Source: Pseudobdellovibrionaceae bacterium
GTDB lineage: Bacteria; Bdellovibrionota; FAC87; UBA2466; JACKAF01
Assembly: GCA_020635235.1 (NCBI GenBank)
Contig: JACKAF010000002.1
Span: 496,001 to 560,000 of the forward strand
Length of the DNA stretch: 64,000 bases
Direction: 5' to 3'
A model generated the notes under the pieces. It made no database searches. It saw only the letters and a list, made by a program, of their open reading frames with translations, and was not told the origin of the DNA. A program made the position numbers and the translations under genes. How positions within the stretch are numbered: the stretch's first letter is position 1; every line of letters starts with the position of its first letter. Below, in pieces: positions 41,646-49,905 of the stretch.

Positions 41646-41864
41646 TTAGTAGGCCGCGACGCTGATGAAGTTTTCCTTTAGCCCGGCTGTGACTTCGAGC
41701 ACATTGTTGCTGCCGCCAAACTCACGCGCCAGTTCCTTGAAAGCCTCGTCCATTATGTCTCTTCCCGAAGCCGGGGATTTTTTGGTGGTTGAAAATACTC
41801 TACCTAGTTTGTCCTTTAGGCTGGACAGCGCCTTTAACGTTTTCACAATAATTCTTAAGAGCAA
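41646..41864 (-). CDS. Small protein with degenerate PTS EIIB-like segment
   Basis: A frame of about 72 residues starts at TTG 41864 (a GTG lies 6 codons later). The C-terminal part FGGSNNVLEVTAGLKENFIS follows the EIIB pattern G-G-x-x-N-I-x-x-V-x-A-C, but the phosphorylatable Cys is Gly. It is short of a full EIIB domain (about 80 residues beyond the motif). It could be a regulatory remnant or chance similarity. It converges on the kinase operon with 27 bp between stops. Confidence 0.45.
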   Translation of the reverse strand: MLLRIIVKTLKALSSLKDKLGRVFSTTKKSPASGRDIMDEAFKELAREFGGSNNVLEVTAGLKENFISVAAY

Positions 41865-41991
41865 AACACGTGCCGAAGATCGCAGGCTCAGGGCGAAGTG
41901 GCAGTCTCAGATACGCAACCAATCCGCTTGCGCGGTAGGGGAGGGCTTTGTTCGCCTGAGAAACGGCGTTTCAGAGATGAGACGTTCGATT

Positions 41992-42840
41992 TTACTCAGT
42001 GACACTTCTGGTTCTGGGAGGCATGAAGGTCTTTGTCGTGTTTGCGCTAAATGAATTTAGCAGTACGCGTACGCAGCGCGAGTGGTTTACAAACGTTCGT
42101 GAGATGCCGAAACGATCCAAGTCTGCTCCCTCGGCGCTGAAGTCGGTCGCAAACAGCATCCGCCACTGACCCTCACCAAAGTGTGCTCCAAATTGTTTTC
42201 GGTAGTCGCCGAGTGCCTCGCCATCCTGTGTGTGCACGGAGCGGCCGTAGACGAGTTTTCCTTCGTAATAAACTGGAAAACTGAAGTTGTGGAGTAGCTC
42301 TGCGGGCCAGGGCGGTTCCGCTTCCAGGAGATTCAATACTCGAGTTCCCTGATCGGGTGCTACGGCGTAGGTAAGGTTGTGCTCCAGTCTTCCCGGGTTC
42401 GGAAGGGGAATGGCTCCAGACGCATTCAACTTTGAACCCGAAAAGCTCCCCCAGATATTGGTGAAATACCATCTATTTTGCTTTTGCTCGGTATCGAAGT
42501 AGAGCCGAACGAGCTCAAGGTTGCGCTGTCCGTCCAGTCCCGCACCATCGGGTACGCTCATAAACATGGGCCCATCCGTATCCAATATATACCTAAGGAC
42601 GGGCCAGTAGGGTTTTGGTACGGGGAGCTCCAGGATCTCGATGTTGCGCAATTCGTTTCCCGTCGCCTCATCCGCCCCAAGGGTCGGTGAGAAGCGCACC
42701 ATCGGCGCCCCGGCCCGCTCAAAGAGCATGCCCTGGGTGACCCGCGCGCCGATCAGCACTCCGACGCCGGCCCTGCCACCGCCGATTGCTGCCCGCGCAT
42801 TGAGCACGAGCGCGAGGAAAATATATAGGACAATCCGCAC
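41992..42840 (-). CDS. Secreted protein of unknown function
   Basis: A 282-residue protein has a signal peptide (MRIVLYIFLALVLNARAAIG). The mature part is beta-rich with many aromatic residues (PYWPVLRYILDTDGPMFMSV and YYEGKLVYGRSVHTQDGEAL) and only one Cys, in SRCVRVLL. No known family is recognised. The 141 bp upstream and 127 bp downstream hold no clear gene. It could be an envelope or periplasmic protein. Confidence 0.68.
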   Translation of the reverse strand: MRIVLYIFLALVLNARAAIGGGRAGVGVLIGARVTQGMLFERAGAPMVRFSPTLGADEATGNELRNIEILELPVPKPYWPVLRYILDTDGPMFMSVPDGAGLDGQRNLELVRLYFDTEQKQNRWYFTNIWGSFSGSKLNASGAIPLPNPGRLEHNLTYAVAPDQGTRVLNLLEAEPPWPAELLHNFSFPVYYEGKLVYGRSVHTQDGEALGDYRKQFGAHFGEGQWRMLFATDFSAEGADLDRFGISRTFVNHSRCVRVLLNSFSANTTKTFMPPRTRSVTE

Positions 42841-42982
42841 GAAAACCCCGGAAACCTGAGCCTAAGCCATGCCTAGGGTGTAGCCCAAACGTTGCGTGGG
42901 CTCAACGAGTATGAGTTAGTATTGGTTTTTACTAGGCTTTCGCCTGTTCTTTTAGGGGGTGTGCACCGGATGCCGTGAGTTC

Positions 42983-43639
42983 CTATTTCGAAGAGTTTAG
43001 GGCTGTGAGTTCCACCCAGATCTCATTGCGCCGAAGAAACCACAGACGGAAAGGTGAATTGAACCGGGCGAAAACGGGTTCTCCTTTAGCGCTAAAGCCG
43101 CTCTCCTTGAGCGCCAAGAGGAGTTTTTCGAGCTCCTCGTTGTAGTTCTGCTCGGACCAGGATCCAGAGTAAGTGCGAACCGCCATGCGGCGCGCCGGAA
43201 TTAGTTTAATTTCCACGCGGGAATCATTAGGGGTAGGCACCGTTTCCAAGCTAAATTTGCTAGGCATTGTGAACTGGACGGTATAGCCGCTACCTTTCTT
43301 GGTTTGGGTTACCGGGGCTGTCATGGCAATCTTTTCGGAAACGGCCTGCTGTGAAACGGGAGCGGTCATTTCAATCTTCGTTTTCGAACGATTATTACCA
43401 AAGATGTAATCCGCTAAAATCCGAAACGCCGAGCTGCCTGCGTCTTCAAAGTCTTCTTCGATCTTTGTTTCTGCAACGAGAATCGGTGCATAATTCCGGA
43501 TTTCGAAATTGTCGGTCGTGGTCTCAACAGTATAGGTGGGTTCTTCAATAGCCATAACAAACGGGCTCGACATAAGTAAAATGGCGGTCCCCAGGACCGC
43601 AATCAAGTAGTAGAGAGAATCTATCCGTCCAGCGCGCAT
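42983..43639 (-). CDS. SOUL-family heme-binding protein
   Basis: A 218-residue protein has a signal peptide or N-terminal anchor (ending near SSPFVMA) and a SOUL domain: YTVETTTDNFEIRNYAPILV, AFRILADYIFGNN, IEMTAPVSQQAV with the repeat IAMTAPVTQ, and MPSKFSLETVPTP. SOUL/p22HBP proteins bind heme or tetrapyrroles. The ATG overlaps folE by 19 bp, so the two are co-translated. Clustering with a CarH/LitR-like regulator fits a light- or tetrapyrrole-linked response. Confidence 0.93.
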   Translation of the reverse strand: MRAGRIDSLYYLIAVLGTAILLMSSPFVMAIEEPTYTVETTTDNFEIRNYAPILVAETKIEEDFEDAGSSAFRILADYIFGNNRSKTKIEMTAPVSQQAVSEKIAMTAPVTQTKKGSGYTVQFTMPSKFSLETVPTPNDSRVEIKLIPARRMAVRTYSGSWSEQNYNEELEKLLLALKESGFSAKGEPVFARFNSPFRLWFLRRNEIWVELTALNSSK

Positions 43640-44274
43640 ACGAGTCGCTCCCTTTCCAACGCAGACAAGGTTTCCATTTGTGAAAAATACTCCGTTACTG
43701 TCTCACTTGCCTGCTTTTGTACTCCTCGCATCATCATGCAGGTATGCGCCGCTTGAATTCGCACGCCGACCGCTTTAGGCAAGACCGCTTCGGCCATCGC
43801 GTCCGCTACTTCCCGAGTGAGGCGCTCCTGCACTTGTAGCCTACGCGCAAACAACTCCACGATACGCGCTACCTTGGAAAGTCCGAGGATCTTTTCGTTG
43901 GGGTAATAGGCAACACTAACGTGGCCCCAGAAGGGTAGCATGTGGTGCTCGCAGAGGCTGAAGAACTCAATGCGCTTAACCGCGACTAGACCTTGACCCT
44001 CGGCTTTGAAGATTCCTTTTCCTACAACTTCTGCGAGGGTTTTCGTGTAGCCGGAGCAAATGTCATTGATAGCTTTGGCAAAGCGCTCAGGCGTCTGCCT
44101 CAACCCCTCCCGCTCGGGGTCCTCGCCGATCTGATGAAAGACAAGCCTAGCCGCTGCCTGGCCGGCTTCAAGAGCCTCACCGTGGGAGCGCGCAGGGGCA
44201 TTGGCCGCTAAGAGGAGCTCTGTGGGCAGCTCCGGTGCGAAGTACTTTTTTTCTTTAGTGGGCGCAGAAACCAT
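43621..44274 (-). CDS. folE: GTP cyclohydrolase I
   Basis: A 217-residue enzyme starts at ATG 44274 (MVSAPTKEKKYFAPELPTEL), with AGGAG 8 nt upstream. It makes 7,8-dihydroneopterin triphosphate from GTP. The zinc and substrate site is intact: RIEFFSLCEHHMLPFWGHVS and the later AAHTCMMMRGV carrying the second Cys. It diverges from the MerR/B12 regulator across 94 bp. In LitR/CarH-type clusters a folE paralogue often supplies folate, perhaps for photolyase chromophore. No photolyase is in this window. Confidence 0.96.
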   Translation of the reverse strand: MVSAPTKEKKYFAPELPTELLLAANAPARSHGEALEAGQAAARLVFHQIGEDPEREGLRQTPERFAKAINDICSGYTKTLAEVVGKGIFKAEGQGLVAVKRIEFFSLCEHHMLPFWGHVSVAYYPNEKILGLSKVARIVELFARRLQVQERLTREVADAMAEAVLPKAVGVRIQAAHTCMMMRGVQKQASETVTEYFSQMETLSALERERLVCALDG

Positions 44275-44333
44275 AGGCCATCTCCTTGTTTTCAATTATC
44301 TGCTATTTGTATAATAAAAATCAATTAAATTAT

Positions 44334-44358
44334 TAGACAAACGCTAAGTAACTGTCTA
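44334..44358. promoter_or_regulatory. Inverted repeat TAGACA-N13-TGTCTA at the folE / MerR promoter
   Basis: It lies in the 94-bp AT-rich gap between the divergent folE and MerR-type genes, next to a TATAAT element (44310-44315, TTGTATAATAA). A MerR-family repressor would be expected to bind here. It is a candidate operator controlling both directions. Confidence 0.5.
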
Positions 44359-44368
44359 CAATTGAGGA

Positions 44369-45355
44369 ATGGTAGGGTCCAGGGCAAAACCGAGTTACTC
44401 CGTAAAAGCAGTTTGCCGCAGGCTAGGCATCGGGCCCCATACGTTAAGAGCTTGGGAGAGCCGGTACGGGGCAGTAGAACCGGCTCGAACGGAGGCCGGT
44501 CAGCGGCGCTATTCTTTTGGGGATGTGGAGCGTCTCGAATCCATTGTGCGGCTTCTTAATCTCGGCCACAGCGTGGGCGTCGTTGCGAAACTGACGGACG
44601 CCGAGTTGCACCGGTTATTGAACAAACACCAGCCTCTTTCGCAGCCTTCCGAGCCTTCGCAGGTCGCATCCGTCATTGAGTCCCTAGAGACGAACTTGAA
44701 GCGCTTTGATGTTCACGCTATCTCGAGCCTTTTGGATCAAAAACGAACGGCATTGGGGGCTCGCTCTTTTGTATTGCAGATTCTGGGGCCGCTACTGGGA
44801 TGGATGGCCAATAAGGTGAACGCCGATCAATTGTCGATAGCCCACGAGCATGCGTTGTCGGCAGTGGTCCGTGACCAGATCTATCAAACCCTCCGCTATG
44901 GTTCGATTCCGGTGCGATCTAACTCGGCTCCCCGGTTTGTTTTGGCGGCGCCCGAAGACGATTTACATGAGTTCGGCATTTTGATGGGAGCCGCGCTTTT
45001 GTCACACTATGAAATTCCCAGCCATTTTTTTGGGGCCAATCTTCCTGCCGAGGCCTTGGCAAGTGCGGTAGTTGGGGTGCGAGCGGATATTGTACTCCTC
45101 AGCAATGCCCCTGTCCCGGAATCGGAAAGGCGAATATCGTTTGAAGAGTATCTAAAGGTTCTCCATCGCTTGCTGCCGAAGAGAGTGGCTGTCTGGTTAG
45201 GCGGGGCGGGAAAACTGCCGCACCTTCGCCGCGTACTTGCCGGAAGAAAATACCGCTATGTCGAATCCTTGTTCGAGTTGGATGGGCTTTTGGAGACAGT
45301 AGCTTCCAAGACTAAGACGGGCAAGCAATCTAGGAGGCGGAAATTCAGCTTGTAG
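44369..45355 (+). CDS. MerR-family regulator with cobalamin-binding domain (CarH/LitR-like)
   Basis: A 328-residue regulator has a MerR HTH at 10-75 (YSVKAVCRRLGIGPHTLRAW), a four-helix B12-binding cap at about 100-180 and a B12-binding Rossmann domain at about 188-320. The lower-ligand motif D-L-H-E-F-G (His200) is intact, and cap residues Glu160-His161 match the EH of CarH. The upper-face Trp (10 residues before EH) is Val150, and the following His that seals the light state is Asn151. It probably represses folE-SOUL and its own operon in response to adenosylcobalamin, but classic photochemistry is doubtful. Confidence 0.85.
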   Translation: MVGSRAKPSYSVKAVCRRLGIGPHTLRAWESRYGAVEPARTEAGQRRYSFGDVERLESIVRLLNLGHSVGVVAKLTDAELHRLLNKHQPLSQPSEPSQVASVIESLETNLKRFDVHAISSLLDQKRTALGARSFVLQILGPLLGWMANKVNADQLSIAHEHALSAVVRDQIYQTLRYGSIPVRSNSAPRFVLAAPEDDLHEFGILMGAALLSHYEIPSHFFGANLPAEALASAVVGVRADIVLLSNAPVPESERRISFEEYLKVLHRLLPKRVAVWLGGAGKLPHLRRVLAGRKYRYVESLFELDGLLETVASKTKTGKQSRRRKFSL

Positions 45356-45774
45356 TCGCGATCCATTTCGCATGCACTGCGTTTATGACCGGGGTCATCT
45401 GGCTGATTCAAGTGGTGCATTACCCGTCTTTCAACTGGGTAGATCGGGCGCGTAGTGTTGACTTCAGTGCGTTCCACGTCAACGGTATAACGAAGGTCGT
45501 CGCGCCCGCCATGCTAGGAGAGCTTGGAACAGCGGTGTTCTTCATTTTTGCTCCTCCGCTGGAGCTTCCTCAGGGGTTTGCGTGGCTCAATTTTCTCTCC
45601 ATCGCCCTTATCTGGATCAGCACTTTCCTTTTTAGCGTTCCCAAGCATGATCGGTTGAAGAAAGGGCATGACGGACCCACCGTCCGCGCTCTGGTGCGGA
45701 CGAATTGGCCCCGTACCATTTTGTGGACGCTAAGATGTCTTGGTTTGGTTTTGTTGTTCGGAGGCATGAATTGA
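45343..45774 (+). CDS. Four-helix membrane protein, apparent ATT start
   Basis: From the first ATG (45385) the protein is 129 residues (MTGVIWLIQVVHYPSFNWVD). Upstream of it the same frame gives QLVVAIHFACTAF, which completes the first helix. Between the in-frame TAG at 45331 and ATG 45385 there is no ATG, GTG or TTG. ATT at 45343 lies 5 nt after AGGAGG (45332-45337). I therefore take ATT as the start (143 residues). The frame overlaps the MerR stop. The IQVVHYP motif is conserved in my memory of LitR-linked membrane proteins, but no function is known. Confidence 0.75.
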   Translation: MQLVVAIHFACTAFMTGVIWLIQVVHYPSFNWVDRARSVDFSAFHVNGITKVVAPAMLGELGTAVFFIFAPPLELPQGFAWLNFLSIALIWISTFLFSVPKHDRLKKGHDGPTVRALVRTNWPRTILWTLRCLGLVLLFGGMN

Positions 45775-46184
45775 AGACACCCACCAATGTACCGATCTGG
45801 GCCCGGGTCACGCTGGTTTTGGCTGCAATTTACAACTTGGCTTGGGGGGCCTGGGTTATTCTTTTTCCATTCGCTTCATTTGATCTCCTGGGCATGGCTC
45901 GACCCAACTACCCCCAATTTTGGCAGTGCATTGGGATGATCGTGGGGGTTTATGGGATCGGCTATTACCTCGCCGCGTGCGACCCTTTTAGGCATTGGCC
46001 CATCGTCTTGGTGGGTCTTTTAGGGAAGATATTTGGTCCTATCGGATTTTTGCAGGCTATCTGGCAACGAGCTTTGCCGCTCGGATTTGGTTGGCACATT
46101 GTTTTTAATGATCTTGTTTGGTGGGTACCTTTTTCAGCAATTCTGATCGTAGCGGCGAAGGGCGGCCAGCCGCAAGGCAGCTAA
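45771..46184 (+). CDS. Four-helix membrane protein
   Basis: A 137-residue protein starts at TTG 45771, overlapping the preceding TGA, with GGAGG 6 nt upstream. It has four membrane helices with conserved-looking segments MARPNYPQFWQCIGMIVGVY, ACDPFRHWPIVLVGLLGK and FGWHIVFNDLVWWVPFSAIL. It belongs to the same operon as the MerR/B12 regulator and the previous membrane gene. Function is unknown. An ATG at 45705 in the same frame lies deep inside the previous gene and is unlikely. Confidence 0.75.
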   Translation: MKTPTNVPIWARVTLVLAAIYNLAWGAWVILFPFASFDLLGMARPNYPQFWQCIGMIVGVYGIGYYLAACDPFRHWPIVLVGLLGKIFGPIGFLQAIWQRALPLGFGWHIVFNDLVWWVPFSAILIVAAKGGQPQGS

Positions 46185-46292
46185 GTTATTAGTTAGAAAA
46201 TCCCCTCGATGGCGGTGAAAGTGATGCGACGCGTTTTGCCGTTCCAGTCCAATTGGAATATCAACATTTTCTAAGATACTAAGGGGGCTTTT

Positions 46293-47312
46293 TTGAAAAG
46301 AATGCTAGCGCTGGTGGGACTTTTTTTGTTTTCCTTTCGGCTATTGGCTGCCGACGTTTTCACCCATGAACTCAGGAAACACCCCAAAGGGGACAGAAGC
46401 TGCGATGGCCTGGCTCAGGAACTTGGCGCCAAGTTTGCCGAAGCGGCCGCGGTGGAACTTTATAGCGTTGGCGTAAAATCGGAAACCGACACCGCCTGTG
46501 ATCTTAGGTTCGGGTACCTTGCCGAAAAACGGGTGGAAACGACTCAATCGGAGGACCGCGGCAGCTTTAGCTCGGATCCCTACCAGGCCGCTTACCCTTC
46601 TGCGGATTCCTGCGAACAAGCCTTGGCGGCGGAACAGCAGCTGCTAGAGGCTCAAACAGGCCTGAGCGCATGGATCGCTTACTGCTACCGGGAAGACCGT
46701 TTGAGCTCCTGGCAAAAGTACGTGCCTTTCGTCGAGGCCGTGGGCGCCTCGGACACGCGTTTATACAAGACCGCGTCTACTGTGTGGGTGCGTCCTTCAC
46801 AGGATTGGAAAGACTTCACCCGCGACCTGATTGCGGAGATCAAATCCAGCCAACCCCTCAAACTAGCGACAGTCAGTTACAATCCGGGCGTGATGTCGGG
46901 AGATCGCGAGTTGATTCTTCGCTTTTATGGGGACAGGCGCCGCTGGCTGCGAGTTGAGGGTTTTGCAGAGCATGCGGATCCGGAAGTCTGTGACGAGCAG
47001 CTGCTGCGGATACGCCCGTTGCTTAGAAAGGCGAAACAACCGCCAGCTCTCGTTTATTGCGGCGAGCGTTTTCCAAAAAAATATCAGCTTGGAGTTGCGA
47101 GTCTGGAGGCAGACATCCTAAGCGGCAGCGCTATCCGTTCTACGGAGGACCCTAAACAGTTTGCGACACTCGCACAGTGTTTAGATAACCTGGATGCGGT
47201 TGAGTCCTTTTACCGCGAAAAACTAGGTCGTCCGGTACTTGCTGGCTTCTGTGGGGGTACACGGTACTTCCAGATCACTCTCTTTGAAGACTCAAGGCCG
47301 GCGTCGCTGTAA
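46293..47312 (+). CDS. Secreted protein with three C-x22/23-C modules
   Basis: This 339-residue protein starts at TTG 46293 (AAGGGGG 5 nt upstream; ATG 46302 is an alternative), with a signal peptide ending near LLAAD. Three modules share a Cys-x22-23-Cys loop: CEQALAAEQQ to WIAYC, CDEQLLRIRP to ALVYC, and CLDNLDAVES to LAGFC. Each is followed by a short strand. This suggests an internally repeated disulfide-bonded domain. No catalytic motif is visible. Exported, function unknown. Confidence 0.75.
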   Translation: MKRMLALVGLFLFSFRLLAADVFTHELRKHPKGDRSCDGLAQELGAKFAEAAAVELYSVGVKSETDTACDLRFGYLAEKRVETTQSEDRGSFSSDPYQAAYPSADSCEQALAAEQQLLEAQTGLSAWIAYCYREDRLSSWQKYVPFVEAVGASDTRLYKTASTVWVRPSQDWKDFTRDLIAEIKSSQPLKLATVSYNPGVMSGDRELILRFYGDRRRWLRVEGFAEHADPEVCDEQLLRIRPLLRKAKQPPALVYCGERFPKKYQLGVASLEADILSGSAIRSTEDPKQFATLAQCLDNLDAVESFYREKLGRPVLAGFCGGTRYFQITLFEDSRPASL

Positions 47313-47483
47313 TCGATAGTCCGTAGTCCGAGCCAAGCGATACCCTAGGGCTAACCCAAAGCCTCCTAGCGAACTGAGTCTATTTTTGCCATCTCGACAC
47401 AGATGTCACGTGAGGGGCCGTGCCTCAAAAGTGCACAATAATAGGGTCCAGTCTAGCGTGCAGGATTGCAATGTGGGGGAGCC

Positions 47484-49445
47484 ATGGCGGCCTTTTTTTA
47501 CGAATTTATCGTTGTTTTTATTGCTCTTTTTCTCTTTGTTGCGGACTTTGGTTATTCGCAAGGCCACGCACATTCTGGTGAGACACCGGCGCCTGAGCGG
47601 GCCGTTGCCGAACCCTCGCCAGAGCGTGAGAAGAAAAGCGAATCCGAAGAGCAGCTCAAACTCCTTACACGGGCGCTATCCGATTTTTCCACGTCCCCGG
47701 ATGCTGAATCTGGGAACGACGAGAGTTTTTCGAAGCTGCTTGACGTCTTCAAATCGCTGGAGCTCAGCGCCAAAGATTTGGGAACCCAACTGGATGAGTT
47801 AGTCGCAGCTAAAGATCTTGGCAGTGATGTGCAGGCTCAGGCCAAAGTGCTTCGCAGTTTGATCGGGAGTTTAGAGGACAAGCCCGAGGCGCTCAGGGCT
47901 TTCGAGAGATTGATTTCGAATCAAGGAGCGAGTTCAGGCCAGAGCTTAACGGAAGAAGATATTAAGGCGCTTACCGATGCCTTTATGGATCAACACGGCC
48001 TAGCACTGGCGGACTACCGAGAGAGTAAGCAGAAAGAGGAAGATTACCAGGGCCTTGCCGCTTCTTTGCGGCTGACGGGCCGGGCGATCAATTCAATTCT
48101 CGCCAGACGAGAGAGCCGTTCGCCGGCGGTTGAGCCTATTGGTGACGCCCATCTCTCGCAGGCGCTTTCCGGGAAAGGGCGCGAAAGTCTGGGCCTTCTC
48201 GTTCGCGGTGCCGACGGGAAGATCGACACCTCCAATCTCAAAGTGGCGGATCAGGCGGCCCTCTATGATGAAATCAAAAGTCTAAGCCACTATTCACCCG
48301 AACTAGCGGCGGGCGGCGCTGTAGACGAGGTCCTTACGAGTCTAAAACCCGGCGCCGAAGCCCATCAGGAAGTTTCGGGCCTTGTCGCGCGCGGGATTGA
48401 ACGCCTGCGCAATTTTGTCTTCGGAGACGACACAAAAAGCGCCGCCTCGGGTACAGCGGACGCTCCTGAAACTTCAGCTACTCCGTCCACGGACTTGGAT
48501 CCGATTGCGGATCAACTTTCTGATTCAGGGCAGAAGTTGTATGCGCGTGTCCGGCAAGAGAAGCCCGGCGAGTTTGATGTCTCGGATCTTTCCTTTCAAG
48601 AGCAGTTTGATCTCCACAAAGAATTGGAATCGGTATCGCTTCCTCCAAGCACTGTCTCTGCAGTTGTGGGGGACTTAAAAGCCGAACTGGAACCCGCAGC
48701 AACGGCCCAGGCTTCAGCGAACCAGTGGATCGCTTCTGGCGTGAACTCCCTAAGCGCCGCAATGAATTCTTGGCTCAATCCTCTGCCTGAGCCCGCCCGT
48801 CCTGATGCTGAAATCTTTGAGAGGGTGGCGATTGTCCCCATCGCCCCCGCGCGCCAACCGGCCCGTCAACCGCAGCCGCTGTCTGTGGAGACTCCGGTGG
48901 AGAGAAGGCGTACGCTAGAATCTCCGTACAAGCCTGTCGTGGCCGAGCCAGTGACCGAGCAAGAGCTCATCGCGCCCACGCGTCTTTTAGATTTAAGTGC
49001 GCCTAAACCCAATCTCGCCCGACCATCACTATCGACGACACTTTCGCGCGCGCCAGTGACTGAAGTACCGGAGAAAGTGCCTCTTTTTGTGCAGTCTTCG
49101 AGTGGCGAATATCTGCCTGCGGAGGAAAAGGACGGAAAAGTATACGTAGATATCGTACGTAGCTACCGCGATTGGGATAACACGCCCGTCACCGAGTCGC
49201 TGCGAGTCGTGCGGTCCTACGCGGAAAGTGAATTTTCTACACCGCCGCAAAAATTTGAGAACTCGATCTATTTTGAAATCAAGGGCGAACCCTATCTCCT
49301 TATCGAAGGGGCAGACGGCCAGCGTTCCTACGTGCATTCGCGTTTCACCAACGGTGCCTCGATAAGCGCAAGCGCTCCACCCGCGGGTGACGTGAGGAGC
49401 ATCCCGGTCTCAGTGACGCGACAGTATGGGATATTCCGGCCCTAA
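47484..49445 (+). CDS. Large secreted protein with duplicated helical domain
   Basis: This 653-residue protein starts at ATG 47484 (MAAFFYEFIVVFIALFLFVA), giving a signal peptide. A charged coiled-coil-like region runs to about 200. Two related units of about 90 residues follow: one has IDTSNLKVADQAALYDEIKS and the other FDVSDLSFQEQFDLHKELES. A Pro/Ala/Arg-rich linker leads to a C-terminal beta domain (SGEYLPAEEKDGKVYVDIVR). The duplication is clear by eye. No known family is recognised. It could be a surface or matrix protein. Confidence 0.78.
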   Translation: MAAFFYEFIVVFIALFLFVADFGYSQGHAHSGETPAPERAVAEPSPEREKKSESEEQLKLLTRALSDFSTSPDAESGNDESFSKLLDVFKSLELSAKDLGTQLDELVAAKDLGSDVQAQAKVLRSLIGSLEDKPEALRAFERLISNQGASSGQSLTEEDIKALTDAFMDQHGLALADYRESKQKEEDYQGLAASLRLTGRAINSILARRESRSPAVEPIGDAHLSQALSGKGRESLGLLVRGADGKIDTSNLKVADQAALYDEIKSLSHYSPELAAGGAVDEVLTSLKPGAEAHQEVSGLVARGIERLRNFVFGDDTKSAASGTADAPETSATPSTDLDPIADQLSDSGQKLYARVRQEKPGEFDVSDLSFQEQFDLHKELESVSLPPSTVSAVVGDLKAELEPAATAQASANQWIASGVNSLSAAMNSWLNPLPEPARPDAEIFERVAIVPIAPARQPARQPQPLSVETPVERRRTLESPYKPVVAEPVTEQELIAPTRLLDLSAPKPNLARPSLSTTLSRAPVTEVPEKVPLFVQSSSGEYLPAEEKDGKVYVDIVRSYRDWDNTPVTESLRVVRSYAESEFSTPPQKFENSIYFEIKGEPYLLIEGADGQRSYVHSRFTNGASISASAPPAGDVRSIPVSVTRQYGIFRP

Positions 49446-49485
49446 AAAGTTTCCTATCAGAACACACATACGCCCAAATGGTCGT

Positions 49486-49512
49486 GGGCTCCGGGGATGG
49501 TCCTCGGAGCCC
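49486..49512. other. GC-rich hairpin after the secreted-protein gene
   Basis: GGGCTCCG (49486-49493) pairs perfectly with CGGAGCCC (49505-49512) across an 11-nt loop. It lies 41 bp past the stop at 49445. Neither side has a T tract, so it is at most a weak terminator. Confidence 0.4.
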
Positions 49513-49530
49513 ATCGACAAAACTTCAGTT

Positions 49531-49905
49531 CTATCGGAGCCAGTCTCGAATTATTAGGTAAAACCCACCGGGAACCCACGTAAGCAGGGTGAAGATCACA
49601 TTGAAGGTATGAAAACGGCACAGCTTGTACGTGCGCGCGCTGATTTGAGATCGAAAGTCGTAATTTTGAACGTCCACAAGATTTCGAGCGAAGATATTTT
49701 GGCACCGATCCAACAAGCGTACAATGGCACTCCCGCCCGCGCATACCTGGCGAATGGATTGAAAACTGAGAGGGGCATATAAGCTTTGAAGGGAAGAAAT
49801 GAGATCCTTTCGGGCGAGTTCACGCCAAAAAGGAGAGCACGCCGATGTCGCATTCGAAGGATCGTGAAAAGCAGATCCAAAAAATGGTCCCAGTGGCTTA
49901 GCCAA
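49531..49905 (-). CDS. Doubtful hypothetical with Pmp3-like C-terminal helix
   Basis: A 124-codon frame starts at TTG 49905 (MAKPLGPFFGSAFHDPSNAT). Most of it is unremarkable, but the end TFNVIFTLLTWVPGGFYLII resembles the second helix of Pmp3/YqaE membrane proteins (…LLTLLGWIPGIIHA). Other frames overlap it, and no ribosome-binding site is visible. It may be a degraded gene or chance. Confidence 0.3.
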   Translation of the reverse strand: MAKPLGPFFGSAFHDPSNATSACSPFWRELARKDLISSLQSLYAPLSFQSIRQVCAGGSAIVRLLDRCQNIFARNLVDVQNYDFRSQISARTYKLCRFHTFNVIFTLLTWVPGGFYLIIRDWLR

